A stretch of 32,805 bases of DNA. It comes from Gallionella sp. (GTDB lineage: Bacteria > Pseudomonadota > Gammaproteobacteria > Burkholderiales > Gallionellaceae). The stretch is taken from contig JAUYJO010000165.1 of assembly GCA_030700315.1 (NCBI GenBank), positions 1 through 32,805 of the forward strand, read 5' to 3'. The translations under genes were made by a program, and so were the position numbers. Of this stretch, positions 18,031 to 25,706 are shown piece by piece. How positions within the stretch are numbered: position 1 is the stretch's first letter; the number at the start of each line of letters is the position of its first letter. The notes beneath the pieces were generated by a model that saw only the letters and a program-made list of their open reading frames with translations, was not told the origin of the DNA and did not search any database.

Positions 18031-18980
18031 TGTGCTTTCCCCGCCAACATGCTCATCACCGCCATGCGCACCGCGATGCCGAACGTCACCTGCGACAGGA
18101 TCACCGAGTGCGCGCCGTCCGCTACGCTGGAGTCGATTTCGATGCCGCGGTTCATCGGCCCGGGGTGCATCACGATGGCATCGGATTTGGCCAGCGCCAG
18201 TTTTTCCTGGGTCAGGCCGTAGTATTTGAAATATTCCTGCGCGCTGGGCAGCAGCGCGCCCGCCATGCGCTCGTTCTGCAAGCGCAGCATCAGCACCACG
18301 TCCACCTCACGCAAGCCCTGCACCATGTCGTGATAGACATGTACGCCGAGGTTTTCGACCATCGTCGGCAGCAGCGTCTTGGGCGCGATGACGCGCACTT
18401 CCGGCACGCCGAGCGTGGTCAGCGCGTGGATCTGCGAACGCGCCACGCGCGAATGCAGCACGTCGCCGATGATCGCCACGCGCAAGTTGTGGAATTCCTT
18501 CTTGTAGTGGCGGATGGTGAACATGTCCAGCAGCGCCTGCGTGGGGTGCGCGTGGCGGCCGTCGCCTGCATTGATGACATGCACGTCCGGCGCGACATGC
18601 CGGGCGATGAAATGCGCCGCGCCGCTTTGCGCGTGGCGCACCACGAACATGTCGGCATGCATCGCGCACAGGTTGCCCACGGTATCCAGCAGGGTCTCGC
18701 CCTTGCTGGTGGAGGAGGAGCCGATGTTGAGGTTGACCACATCCGCCGACAGCCGCTTGGCGGCGATCTCGAAGGTGGTGCGGGTGCGCGTACTGTTCTC
18801 GAAGAATACGTTGAACACCGACTTGCCGTGCAGCAGCGGGACTTTCTTGATCTCGTGTCCGCCGGCGTCGAGAAAGGTCGCGGCGCGGTCGAGAATGTCG
18901 CGCATGATGGCGGCGGGCAAGCCCTCGGTAGTCAGCAAATGCTGGAGTTCGCCGTGCTTGTTGAGTTGCGGATTTTTCAT
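18027..18980 (-). CDS. pyrB: Aspartate carbamoyltransferase catalytic subunit
   Basis: PyrB joins carbamoyl phosphate to aspartate in the second step of pyrimidine synthesis. The 317-residue protein carries the carbamoyl-phosphate loop [13 protein letters not shown] near residue 60, [33 protein letters not shown] and the aspartate-side [12 protein letters not shown]. The C-terminal part has [13 protein letters not shown]. All known active-site motifs are present. It overlaps the inactive dihydroorotase by 4 bases, and ruvX overlaps it by 4 bases on the other side. This supports a yqgE-ruvX-pyrB-pyrX operon. Confidence 0.97.
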   Translation of the reverse strand: MKNPQLNKHGELQHLLTTEGLPAAIMRDILDRAATFLDAGGHEIKKVPLLHGKSVFNVFFENSTRTRTTFEIAAKRLSADVVNLNIGSSSTSKGETLLDTVGNLCAMHADMFVVRHAQSGAAHFIARHVAPDVHVINAGDGRHAHPTQALLDMFTIRHYKKEFHNLRVAIIGDVLHSRVARSQIHALTTLGVPEVRVIAPKTLLPTMVENLGVHVYHDMVQGLREVDVVLMLRLQNERMAGALLPSAQEYFKYYGLTQEKLALAKSDAIVMHPGPMNRGIEIDSSVADGAHSVILSQVTFGIAVRMAVMSMLAGKAQ

Positions 18981-19435
18981 ACGATCAGTCCCGCTGCGGG
19001 TTCATCAAAATACGCCTGTAAAATCTGCTGTGCGGCATATTGGTCGATCAGAGTTTTTTGCTTCCTGCCACGGATGCCTTCTTCATTCAACTGCGCGCTT
19101 GCGGCGAGCGAAGTATAACGCTCGTCGACCAAGACTACCGGCAAATTAAACCGCCCCTTGAGGCGGTTGGCGAAGCGGCGGCACAACGCGGTCAGCTCGT
19201 GCGGCGTGCCGTCGTCGTTGCCCGGCAGCCCAACCACCAGCGCGCTTGGCTGCCATTCGGCGAGCAGCGCCGCGATGCTGGCGAAGCGCGTATCGGTCTT
19301 TTCATCATCGATGGTAGTCAACGGATTGGCGCGGCGCAACAGCGTGTTACCGACTGCGACACCGATACGTCTGGTGCCAAAATCAAATGCGAGGAGCGTA
19401 CCCTGTGCAACGAAAACCGATGCGTGTTCAGGCAT
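18977..19435 (-). CDS. ruvX: RuvX/YqgF, putative Holliday junction resolvase or pre-16S rRNA nuclease
   Basis: The 152-residue protein has the RNase H-like fold of the YqgF family. The first catalytic Asp lies in [17 protein letters not shown], a conserved block reads [16 protein letters not shown], the Glu-containing [10 protein letters not shown] follows, and the last Asp lies in [13 protein letters not shown]. The family has been assigned both Holliday-junction resolution and 5' maturation of 16S rRNA. The ATG at 19435 lies inside the end of yqgE, and its stop overlaps the pyrB start (ATGA), so the genes are coupled. An internal GTG nine codons in is an alternative start. Confidence 0.93.
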   Translation of the reverse strand: MPEHASVFVAQGTLLAFDFGTRRIGVAVGNTLLRRANPLTTIDDEKTDTRFASIAALLAEWQPSALVVGLPGNDDGTPHELTALCRRFANRLKGRFNLPVVLVDERYTSLAASAQLNEEGIRGRKQKTLIDQYAAQQILQAYFDEPAAGLIV

Positions 19436-19988
19436 GCCCGGCGTTTTCGACCAGCGAGGCGTAACTCACGCCGAGCAGTGCCATCGCCGCGGGCAGGCGC
19501 TCCTCGGGCGGCAAGTCGAACAGGATATGTTCGGAGGCGGGCATGGTCAGCCAGGCATTCTCGGTTATCTCGTGTTCCAGTTGCCCCTGATCCCAACCCG
19601 CGTAGCCCAGGGTAATGATCAGGTGGCGCGGCCCCTCTCCCTGCCCGACCGCGTCGAGAATATCTCTGGAGGTGGTCAGCGCCAGATTGCTGTTGATGCG
19701 CAGGGTAGATTGCCAGTTTCCCGGCGCGTCGTGCAGCACGAAGCCGCGTTCGGTCTGCACCGGTCCGCCGAAATACACCGGCATTTTTTCCAGCCTGGGC
19801 TGGTGCAAGGGGATGTTGATCTGATCGAACATCTCGCCCAGCGTCAGACTGAGCGGGCGATTCACCACAATACCCAGCGCGCCGTTCTCGTTGTGTTCGC
19901 ACACATAAGTCAACGTGCCGGCAAAAGCTCCCTCCTGCATGGCGGGCATGGCAATCAGGAAATGATGGGTAAGATTGAAATCGGACAT
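19428..19988 (-). CDS. yqgE: YqgE/AlgH family protein
   Basis: This conserved protein of about 186 residues is of uncertain function. It has the family start LTHHFLIAMPAM, then VCEHNENGALGIVVNRP, VYFGGPVQTERGFVLH and the glycine-rich ITLGYAGWDQGQLEHEI block, with NAWLTMP later. YqgE nearly always lies beside ruvX in betaproteobacteria, as here. Its start is set at 19988 because upstream codons fall in repeat and IS-end sequence. It is the first gene of the pyr operon. An IS66 end remnant lies about 85 bases upstream. Confidence 0.93.
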   Translation of the reverse strand: MSDFNLTHHFLIAMPAMQEGAFAGTLTYVCEHNENGALGIVVNRPLSLTLGEMFDQINIPLHQPRLEKMPVYFGGPVQTERGFVLHDAPGNWQSTLRINSNLALTTSRDILDAVGQGEGPRHLIITLGYAGWDQGQLEHEITENAWLTMPASEHILFDLPPEERLPAAMALLGVSYASLVENAGHA

Positions 19989-20072
19989 GGCGGCATTGTA
20001 ACTGGCTGCGAGGAGCCGCACAATTGGAAGGTGTTTAAAGTGGAAGATGCCCGAAGCGGGCCGAAAGAATGG

Positions 20073-20101
20073 CGCTATTTCGATCTGCCTGAGTAGATAC
20101 A
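20073..20101. repeat. Solitary end of the IS66-type element found at 29518-30806
   Basis: The 29 bases from CGCTATTTCGATCTGCCTGA to AGATACA are identical to 30779-30807, the right end of the IS66-type element, and have the same orientation. Similarity stops at once on both sides. No transposase sequence is attached, so this is either a scar of an old copy or one-ended leftover DNA. It lies between yqgE and the terminator that ends the sulfur cluster. Confidence 0.75.
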
Positions 20102-20114
20102 TTTTGAGTAGAAC

Positions 20115-20143
20115 AAAAAGCCCGCTGTGCGGCCGGGCTTTTT
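20115..20143. terminator. Rho-independent terminator, usable on both strands
   Basis: AAAAAGCCCG, a GC-rich loop, and CGGGCTTTTT form a strong stem with an A-run before it and a T-run after it. On the minus strand it lies just after the last gene of the cluster that begins at 24064, so it probably ends that transcript. Confidence 0.85.
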
Positions 20144-20156
20144 GCGCGTATCAAAA

Positions 20157-20486
20157 TCAGCCAGTGCTCCATCCTCTGGGGCGCTTCATCCCGGCGATCT
20201 TGCAGGCCTGGGCGACATAGCCATAGGGGAATAGCTCAAAAATTCGGTTGCGGGCACCGCTGCCATAGCGCTCCGCAAGGTGTTTGCTCACATGGCGCAC
20301 ATCGGCGGCGACCTGATGTTCCTCGTAATATTGGCGCATGAAACGGACCACGTCCCAGTGGTCTTCTTCCATATTGATACCGGCGCGCTTCGCCAGCTCG
20401 AGCGCAACGGATTCGTTCCATTCCGCCGGTTCGACCAGATAGCCTTCGGCATCAAGCGTGGGCAATAAACTACTGGTTGATTCCAT
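20157..20486 (-). CDS. DsrC/TusE-family protein lacking the C-terminal cysteine (CysB only)
   Basis: This 109-residue member of the DsrC/TusE/RspA family has the motifs DAEGYLVEPAEWNE, DHWDVVRFMRQYYEEH and LFPYGYVAQACKIAGM. In canonical DsrC the last-but-one residue is Cys (CysA), with a second Cys (CysB) 11 residues earlier; the two form the protein trisulfide. Here CysB is kept (C95) but the CysA position is Trp106, and the tail reads RPRGWSTG. It is thus neither DsrC nor TusE, which keeps CysA. It is the last gene of the minus-strand cluster before the terminator. It may bind other proteins or DNA rather than carry sulfur as DsrC does. Confidence 0.85.
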   Translation of the reverse strand: MESTSSLLPTLDAEGYLVEPAEWNESVALELAKRAGINMEEDHWDVVRFMRQYYEEHQVAADVRHVSKHLAERYGSGARNRIFELFPYGYVAQACKIAGMKRPRGWSTG

Positions 20487-20546
20487 GAAAATCTCCTTGA
20501 GTTGATTGTTTGACGAACAGCTCCGGCACGGGGTATTCGCAGAGCT

Positions 20547-21416
20547 TCATGCCGCGATCCGATCCAGGTAGCGGGCGCGGTACAGCAGGCGGGGATGGGC
20601 GTCGTCATCGGCAAAAGCAGCGCGGTCGTGCAGCACGTTGTTGCAGAGCAAGCCCATGCCGGGAGCGAGCCGGGCGTGGTGAATGTGGGGTGACGCGGAG
20701 GACAGCAGGTTTTCGAGCGCAGCCACGGCGGCCAAGGTCGCCGCATCCTGTTTCCAGACAATGCTGCGGGTGCGCGCGGTATAGCGCATGTGCAGGTTGC
20801 CGCCCTTGTCCACGGAGAACACTGGCCCGCTTTGCGCCGGACGCACGCCATCGGTTTCATCCACCCGTTCCGGGATGAGCATCGCATCGGGCTGCATCAA
20901 GACGCGCACATGCTCCGGGTCAGTATCGCGCAACAGCAGGCAGGCCATCTCGTGATCCATCAGGCGGTTGTTGCCGCCGCTTGTTGCGGGGCGCACGCAG
21001 TGCAGCACCATGCCGCGTATCTGTCGCTCCGGCGGGTTGTAATAACCGTCGGTATGCCATTTTATCGGCCGGTCGGTGTACGGGATGTAATGCTGTCGTG
21101 TGCCGTTGCCAGACACACCAATTGCGGAGACGCCATCCTCGCCAGCCAGCCAGTTGGCATCGAGGCGTTCGAGGCCGAATTGCCGTCCGAGCAGGCGCGT
21201 GATGAGGGTGTCTTCCATCTCCGGTGAGCCAACGTAAATCGCCATGTTGCAGTGCCGGACGCGCTCTGCCAGTGCGGCATGTTCGCTGGGGGAAAGCTGG
21301 CGCGGATCGCGCACCTCGACGATCAGGTCGTCAACGGAACGCGGCGCGGCAGCGAGCTTGCGGTCGCGCCAGCGCAAATAAGTATCACCATCCTCGAAAG
21401 CGAACGGGCCCGACAT
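20547..21416 (-). CDS. TauD/TfdA-like Fe(II)/2-oxoglutarate dioxygenase
   Basis: The 289-residue protein fits the clavaminate-synthase/TauD fold. The iron site is H121-x-D123 (KWHTDGYYN) and a distal H263 (NNVLHDRAAF). R276 (RLLYRARYLD) is placed to bind 2-oxoglutarate. TauD itself releases sulfite from taurine; other members act on very different substrates, so the substrate is open. The position, between a DsrC-like gene and a double TusA gene, suggests an organosulfur compound or a modified protein. It starts 3 bases after the end of the upstream gene, so the two are coupled. Confidence 0.8.
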   Translation of the reverse strand: MSGPFAFEDGDTYLRWRDRKLAAAPRSVDDLIVEVRDPRQLSPSEHAALAERVRHCNMAIYVGSPEMEDTLITRLLGRQFGLERLDANWLAGEDGVSAIGVSGNGTRQHYIPYTDRPIKWHTDGYYNPPERQIRGMVLHCVRPATSGGNNRLMDHEMACLLLRDTDPEHVRVLMQPDAMLIPERVDETDGVRPAQSGPVFSVDKGGNLHMRYTARTRSIVWKQDAATLAAVAALENLLSSASPHIHHARLAPGMGLLCNNVLHDRAAFADDDAHPRLLYRARYLDRIAA

Positions 21417-21419
21417 ATT

Positions 21420-22046
21420 TCAGTCGCCGCCTGTGGCCGCAGCGTGGCGGCGTGGCTGGCGTGGTTCGGTATCGAGCAGGTTGCGCAGGGTCTTGTCGAT
21501 CATGCCCACGGCTTCCGGCGCTTCGATGCTCATCATCTGGTCGACGACCCAGCGGCTGTCCTGTTCGTCCATGACCTGGTTCATGCAATAACCGAGATAA
21601 CGGGTGAAGTTGAACGCGGGGCCATCCTCGTCATAATCGAAATCGGCGTAACCGTCGGCGCGCTGGTTGACCTGGTCGATGAAGCGCTGCTTGGTCTCCT
21701 CGGGGCTGCCGCCCAGCAAACGGCTGCGGTTCTCGGCATAAGTTTCCGCCACGCGGTTTGCCAGGATGCCGGTGAAGCCGGTCCGATCTTCCGCCGACAG
21801 ACGGCGGAAGACGATGCGGTCGGCGACCTGGATCAGGAATATCAGAAACTCGGCGAGAAAGGCGAAATACTGCGCGCCGACCGCAATGCCGAAATTTGCC
21901 TTGCGCGTGTTCTTCAATGCGTTATCGGCGATGCGCCAGATGACGAAGGCAACCGAACCCGCCAACTCCTCGGGAGTGTGATTGCGGCCTTCTTTGAACC
22001 AGCGGCTTTTTATGCGCACATCAACCTTTGCGGATGTAGAACTCAT
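21420..22046 (-). CDS. Conserved protein of unknown function in the sulfur cluster
   Basis: This is a 208-residue protein I do not recognise. It has a basic start (VRIKSRWFKEG), a helical segment of alternating hydrophobic and charged residues at about 45-90 (QYFAFLAEFLIFLIQVADRIVF) that is too short on charge to exclude membrane contact, and an acidic stretch DFDYDEDGPAFNFTRYLG. The tail is polar. It overlaps the double TusA gene by 26 bases from the ATG at 22046. A GTG about 10 codons later has a better ribosome site and could be the true start. The context suggests a role with the sulfur carrier next to it. Confidence 0.7.
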   Translation of the reverse strand: MSSTSAKVDVRIKSRWFKEGRNHTPEELAGSVAFVIWRIADNALKNTRKANFGIAVGAQYFAFLAEFLIFLIQVADRIVFRRLSAEDRTGFTGILANRVAETYAENRSRLLGGSPEETKQRFIDQVNQRADGYADFDYDEDGPAFNFTRYLGYCMNQVMDEQDSRWVVDQMMSIEAPEAVGMIDKTLRNLLDTEPRQPRRHAAATGGD

Positions 22047-22500
22047 GCACGCCGGCCGATACCTCGATGTTCTCCAGCAAGGTCATGCCGGTGGCCGCAG
22101 CCCAGCCTTCGATGTCGGATTGCACGCCGGGGCAGTCGCTGACCAGCTTCAATACTTCGCCGGTTTGCATCCCGTTGAGCAGTTTTTTCGCTTCGACGAT
22201 TGGGCCGGGGCAAACCGCACCACGGATGTCCAGTGTGACGTTGGCGACGGGGTGTTTTGTGCTGGTTCCCTTCTGGATGTGGTAGCCGGTGCCGCCCTCC
22301 GGCATCCGTTCGGTCTTCAGTATCCGGTTGCCGGTATATTCCGCCCAGGCAAACAGATCATCCTGCGTGCCGGGACAATCCGATATCAGCAGCAATACCT
22401 GGCCCGCGCCCAGTTCGTCGACCATGCGTTTTGCGCCGATCAGCGGCCTGGGGCATGAGAGCCCTTTCATGTCGAGCACTACGTTGACCAATTCATCCAT
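22021..22500 (-). CDS. Sulfur carrier with two tandem TusA (SirA) domains
   Basis: The 159-residue protein consists of two TusA domains in a row. The first has LDMKGLSCPRPLIGAK with Cys16, and the second LDIRGAVCPGPIVEAK with Cys97. Each keeps the CPxP motif that carries persulfide. TusA is normally about 80 residues with one domain. It passes sulfur to TusBCD/DsrEFH-type proteins and DsrC. Each domain also has an extra SDCPG motif with a second Cys, typical of this subgroup. The start is at 22500, with AAGGAG upstream. It follows the Cys-free DsrC homologue after a repeat-filled gap. Confidence 0.88.
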   Translation of the reverse strand: MDELVNVVLDMKGLSCPRPLIGAKRMVDELGAGQVLLLISDCPGTQDDLFAWAEYTGNRILKTERMPEGGTGYHIQKGTSTKHPVANVTLDIRGAVCPGPIVEAKKLLNGMQTGEVLKLVSDCPGVQSDIEGWAAATGMTLLENIEVSAGVHEFYIRKG

Positions 22501-22574
22501 TTCGATCTCCTTAAACGGGTACGGCAATCGCGCCCACCCTGATGATGAAACCCCAATAATCCATAAGTCGCGTC

Positions 22575-22594
22575 ATTCCCGTGAAAGTGGGAAT
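22575..22594. repeat. Short hairpin of the ATTCCC...GGGAAT type
   Basis: ATTCCC (22575-22580) and GGGAAT (22589-22594) form a stem with a GTGAAAGT loop, followed by CCAGC. This is the common dispersed palindrome of betaproteobacteria and neisseriae. It lies upstream of the double TusA gene. Confidence 0.5.
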
Positions 22595-22671
22595 CCAGCT
22601 AACGTGCATGGAAATAGCCACCCCTGGCTATAAAATATTTCGAATAGTTGCTTTACGTTTTACGCCGAACT

Positions 22672-22752
22672 CCAAACCCCTCCCAGCCTCCCCTTATCAG
22701 GGGAGGAGTCCAGTCTCTCCCCCTGACAAGGGGGAGTTGGAGGGGGTTGGGG
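22672..22752. repeat. Second copy of the palindromic element found inside gatB
   Basis: CCAAACCCCTCCCAGCCTCC and the inner CCTTATCAGGGGAGG pair with CTCCCCCTGACAAGG and GGAGTTGGAGGGGG. The length and order of arms match the gatB insert at 3321-3401. It lies between the double TusA gene and the Cys-free DsrC gene. Confidence 0.75.
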
Positions 22753-22768
22753 TTTCGCTGTGCGAGTT

Positions 22769-23098
22769 TCAATAGCCGCCCTTGCCGTAAGGTTGCGGCA
22801 AGCCGGCAACCTTGGCTGCCTGCTTGGCCGGGCCCAGCGGGAACAGGTCGTACAACGCCTTGCTGTCCGCTTCCGGCCAGAACTCGTTGATGGCCTTCAG
22901 CATGTTGCGGAAATTGGGCGTATGGCCGTGTTCGCGGTATTCTTCGCGCATGTAATTGACAACCTCCCAGTGCTTGGGCGTCAGTTCAATGCCCTCTGCC
23001 GCCGCAATCACGCCGACCGCTTCTTCGCTGTAATCCGGTTCCAGCAGATAACCGTCGATATCGGTTTCCAGTTCATTTCCAGCTATTACGTAACCCAT
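22769..23098 (-). CDS. DsrC-like protein without any cysteine (RspA type)
   Basis: The 109-residue protein is a DsrC/TusE homologue by its motifs DIDGYLLEPDYSEEA, LTPKHWEVVNYMREEY and LFPLGPAKQAAKVAGLPQP. It has no cysteine at all: Ala95 replaces CysB, and Lys106 stands at the CysA position of the tail (PYGKGGY). Cys-less members have been named RspA and proposed as regulators. The start at 23098 has GGGAGGAAG just upstream. It follows the Cas6-like gene; a family C hairpin and a family D repeat fill the gap. Confidence 0.85.
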   Translation of the reverse strand: MGYVIAGNELETDIDGYLLEPDYSEEAVGVIAAAEGIELTPKHWEVVNYMREEYREHGHTPNFRNMLKAINEFWPEADSKALYDLFPLGPAKQAAKVAGLPQPYGKGGY

Positions 23099-23141
23099 TT
23101 TCTTCCTCCCATTTACCAATAAACAAGAAATGTCATCCCAA

Positions 23142-23187
23142 CGGGCATGGCAGTAGCCACACCTGATGAACGAAACTGCCATACCCG
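23142..23187 (-). repeat. Structured repeat with conserved loop, family C, copy 2
   Basis: CGGGCATGGCAGT (23142-23154) pairs with ACTGCCATACCCG (23175-23187) over 13 bases with one wobble. The 20-base loop, read on the minus strand, contains ATCAGGTGTGGC as in copy 1 (9191-9238). The stems differ at several places but keep pairing. It lies in the leader of the Cys-free DsrC gene, as copy 1 lies in the leader of mrdA. Confidence 0.65.
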
Positions 23188-23199
23188 TTTCCCTCTCCT

Positions 23200-23257
23200 C
23201 AATCCTCTCCCGCAAGCGGGAGAGGAGGCAAACGATCGCTGCGCGAGTTTCACGTTA
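23200..23257 (-). repeat. Dispersed repeat, family D, copy 2 with adjoining CCCGCTTGCGGG hairpin
   Basis: On the minus strand the text begins TTAACGTGAAACTCGCGCAG, then GATCGTTTGCCTCC and the stem TCTCCCGCTTGCGGGAGA. It matches 9012-9042. The TGA of ACGTGA is the stop codon of the Cas6-like gene, so the repeat has become the end of that gene. Confidence 0.75.
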
Positions 23258-23852
23258 AGCCGGAGATGACCTTGTAAGGCACAAATATGCCGCAACCGAA
23301 ATGCCGCCCCTCTCCCATCCCAGCGCTTTGCAGGCGTAACGAAGCCTCCGGCCTGAGGTCATGCACCACCAGGCTGTAGCCGGTCAGCGCGCGGCCTGCC
23401 TGCACCAGCGATGCGCTTCTGCCGCAGATCAACCCGGCCTCGATACCCATGGCGCTTAACGAGGCGCGCATTTCTTCCATGAACGCCACTTCGTCATCCG
23501 CTCCCGTCACCAACCGTGCATGCAGGGTCGGGTGGGGTTGCATCTGCCGGGGCTGACTGATGCCCAGCCGCAGGGTGCTGCCCGCTATATCCAGGCTTGC
23601 ACCGGACAGCGCGGCGGCAGCCTGCATCAAGTTTTGCGGCAGGCGCAGCACCAGTTTGGCGCGCCTGGGCAGCAATAAATCCGCGCCGCTCTCCGCGGTG
23701 CGCAACGGCAATACGCCAACCGATTCGTCGCCTGCCAGTTGCGGCACATGGCGCACCAGTTCCGCCCACAACGCAAAAGGATAAGCGGGCGGCAGCGTTT
23801 CAGCGCTTGCCTCGAACACCCTGTCCATCATTGCGGGGCGCGTAGCGCTCAT
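23250..23852 (-). CDS. Cas6/Cmx6-like RAMP protein (MYXAN subtype resemblance)
   Basis: The 200-residue protein resembles the Cas6/Cmx6 group. It opens with LPPAYPFALWAEL, continues with VGVLPLRTAESGADLLL and KLVLRLPQNL, and carries LSGASLDIAGSTLRLG. The C-terminal half has GRALTGYSLVVHDLRPEASLRLQ, then the glycine-rich GMGEGRHFGCGIFVPYK typical of RAMP RNA-binding folds. In Cas6/Cmx6 proteins I recall a His in the LPxDHxYxL region; here Tyr and Pro stand there, so RNA cleavage may be lost. No CRISPR array or other cas gene is in the window. It overlaps the next gene upstream by ATGA and seems part of the sulfur cluster. The start is set at 23852. Confidence 0.75.
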   Translation of the reverse strand: MSATRPAMMDRVFEASAETLPPAYPFALWAELVRHVPQLAGDESVGVLPLRTAESGADLLLPRRAKLVLRLPQNLMQAAAALSGASLDIAGSTLRLGISQPRQMQPHPTLHARLVTGADDEVAFMEEMRASLSAMGIEAGLICGRSASLVQAGRALTGYSLVVHDLRPEASLRLQSAGMGEGRHFGCGIFVPYKVISGLT

Positions 23853-24064
23853 GCGCGCCTTTGCGCATCGGCCCAGCTTTGCATGGCGCGCGCCCATTGC
23901 TCCGCCGTGTCCGGGTCGATATCGAAAATGGTAAAACGCCGGCTTTCGCGGATGCGGATGCGCAACAGGCTCATGCCGTCTTCCGCATGGTCGATCTGCT
24001 GCAGCTCGATTTGCTGTCCCCCCAGGGGAACCTTGATCTTGCTCAGTTCGGTGATTTGCGCCAT
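23849..24064 (-). CDS. Small conserved protein, DUF6967-like
   Basis: The 71-residue protein begins AQITELSKIKVPLGGQQIEL and ends MQSWADAQRRA. A beta-rich middle with SLLRIRIRESRRFTIFDID and a helical tail suggest a small alpha/beta fold. I recall a family of about 70 residues (DUF6967) with the same order of motifs, found near dsr genes; no function is known to me. Its TGA overlaps the ATG of the Cas6-like gene. It is the first gene of the cluster, with GAGG before its ATG, and faces dsrA across a 296-base gap. Confidence 0.7.
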   Translation of the reverse strand: MAQITELSKIKVPLGGQQIELQQIDHAEDGMSLLRIRIRESRRFTIFDIDPDTAEQWARAMQSWADAQRRA

Positions 24065-24222
24065 GCCTGCCTCTTTAATATTGGCCGTACCGTAAGGACG
24101 AATCGGCGACGACGATGAATTGTGCAAGTCTATCCGCAATACGGCCTGCTTTGGAATACTACCGATGTAGCGTAAGGTATCACTCTTTAGAGTTACCTCG
24201 GATAGCCGCTACGGGTAATAGT

Positions 24223-24250
24223 TTGACTGCAACTTGCCACGTAGTATGCC
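24223..24250 (+). promoter_or_regulatory. Candidate promoter of the dsr operon
   Basis: The 296 bases between the divergent starts at 24064 and 24361 hold no gene. TTGACT (24223-24228) and TATGCC (24245-24250) are 16 bases apart and could be -35 and -10 boxes for dsrA, about 110 bases before its ATG. The -10 match is weak. No clear operator was found. AAAGGAAGG is the ribosome site of dsrA. Confidence 0.35.
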
Positions 24251-24360
24251 TAACATTCAAGAAATTGGGACGTTCCGTAAGAACAGAACCCATGCGAACC
24301 CGAGATTCTAGCCCAGCCGGGCTGCCAAGCGCGGCGCAACACGATTGAAAGGAAGGCATT

Positions 24361-25677
24361 ATGGCTAAAAAGCTGCATGACACCCCCAACCTCGACCAAC
24401 TCGAGTCCGGCCCGTGGCCCAGTTTTGTGACCGGCCTGAAAAATCTGGCCAAGGAAAAAGATTACGTGGTTGACCTGCTGGGTCAACTGGAGACCTCGTA
24501 CCAGACCCGCAAGGGATACTGGAAGGGCGGCACGGTCGGTGTGTTCGGTTATGGCGGCGGAGTGATTCCGCGCTTTACCGAGCTCAAGGATGAAAGCGGT
24601 CAGCCGGTGTACAAGGATTCTGCCGAGTTTCACACCCTGCGCATCATGCCTCCGCCCGGTATGCACTACGATACCGATACCTTGCGCAAATTTTGCGATG
24701 TCTGGGAGAAACATGGCTCCGGCCTGATCGCGCTGCACGGACAGTCCGGCGACATCATGCTGCAGGGCTGCACCACCGAAAACGTGCAAAAAGCCTGGGA
24801 TGAAATCAATGAAATGGGTTTCGATATGGGCGGGGCTGGCCCGGCGGTGCGCACCTCAATGTCCTGCGTCGGCGCGGCGCGTTGCGAACAATCCTGCTAC
24901 GACGAAGGCAAGGCGCACCGCCTGGTGATCAACACCTTCCTCGACGACATTCACCGCCCCGCCCTGCCTTACAAGTTCAAGTTCAAGTTTTCCGGTTGCC
25001 CGAACGACTGCATGAATTCGATCCAGCGTTCCGACATGGCCGTGATCGGCACCTGGCGCGACAACATCCGCACCGACGAGGCACTGGCGAAGAAGTGGTT
25101 TGCCAAGCATGGCATGGACGAACTGGTGAACGATATTGTCGCGCGTTGCCCGACCAAGACTTTTCAGGTCAAGGAAATCAAGAAGATCAAGAGCGGCGAG
25201 CACATCTCCAGTGTGGCAGTCAGCGACACACACGCCATCGAGATCGACAACCAGGACTGTGTGCGCTGCATGCACTGCATCAACGTGATGACCGGCGCCT
25301 TGGCTCCCGGCAAGGACAAAGGCGCGACCATTCTGGTGGGCGGCAAACGCACCCTGAAGATCGGCGACCTGATGGGAACGGTAATCATCCCGTTCATGAA
25401 ACTGGAAACGGATGAAGATATGGAAAAGCTGGTCGATCTCGGCCAGCGCACCATCGATTTCTTTGCCGATAACGCGCTGGAGCATGAACGCACCGGCGAG
25501 ATGATCGAGCGCATCGGTTTGGCCGCTTTTCTCGAAGCGATGGAGATCGATGTCGATCCGGCCATGGTCAATTCGCCGCGCATGAACCCTTACGTCCGCA
25601 CCGACGGTTGGGACGAAGAAGTCGCCCGGATAAATGCCAAAAAAGATTCCAATGCAAAAAAGCAACAAGCCGCCTAA
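24361..25677 (+). CDS. dsrA: Dissimilatory (reverse-type) sulfite reductase alpha subunit
   Basis: DsrA with DsrB forms the cytoplasmic siroheme enzyme that, in sulfur oxidisers, turns sulfur carried on DsrC into sulfite. The protein (438 residues) has GGAGPAVRTSMSCVGAARCE with Cys-x5-Cys and FKFSGCPNDCMNS with Cys-x3-Cys, the siroheme/4Fe-4S ligands. An inserted ferredoxin domain has CVRCMHCINVM. The start at 24361 has AAAGGAAGG. It is the first gene of the operon. An unusual 181-base gap full of repeats separates it from dsrB. The oxidative type is inferred from dsrEFH in the same operon. Confidence 0.97.
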   Translation: MAKKLHDTPNLDQLESGPWPSFVTGLKNLAKEKDYVVDLLGQLETSYQTRKGYWKGGTVGVFGYGGGVIPRFTELKDESGQPVYKDSAEFHTLRIMPPPGMHYDTDTLRKFCDVWEKHGSGLIALHGQSGDIMLQGCTTENVQKAWDEINEMGFDMGGAGPAVRTSMSCVGAARCEQSCYDEGKAHRLVINTFLDDIHRPALPYKFKFKFSGCPNDCMNSIQRSDMAVIGTWRDNIRTDEALAKKWFAKHGMDELVNDIVARCPTKTFQVKEIKKIKSGEHISSVAVSDTHAIEIDNQDCVRCMHCINVMTGALAPGKDKGATILVGGKRTLKIGDLMGTVIIPFMKLETDEDMEKLVDLGQRTIDFFADNALEHERTGEMIERIGLAAFLEAMEIDVDPAMVNSPRMNPYVRTDGWDEEVARINAKKDSNAKKQQAA

Positions 25678-25706
25678 CGAGAATCAAAAATCATCTAACA
25701 ATGAAT

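Noticed and set aside
17083-18222. Long plus-strand frames across pyrX and pyrB
   Set aside because: They are antisense shadows of well-conserved genes with typical His/Arg-rich composition.
20050-20101. End of a plus-strand gene with the peptide WRYFDLPE
   Set aside because: The text coincides with the IS66 terminal sequence also found at 30779-30807, so the apparent C-terminus is an accident of the IS end.
23200-23225. CRISPR-like repeats next to the Cas6-like gene
   Set aside because: The hairpin sequences there are single copies of dispersed families; there is no regular array of repeats and spacers.
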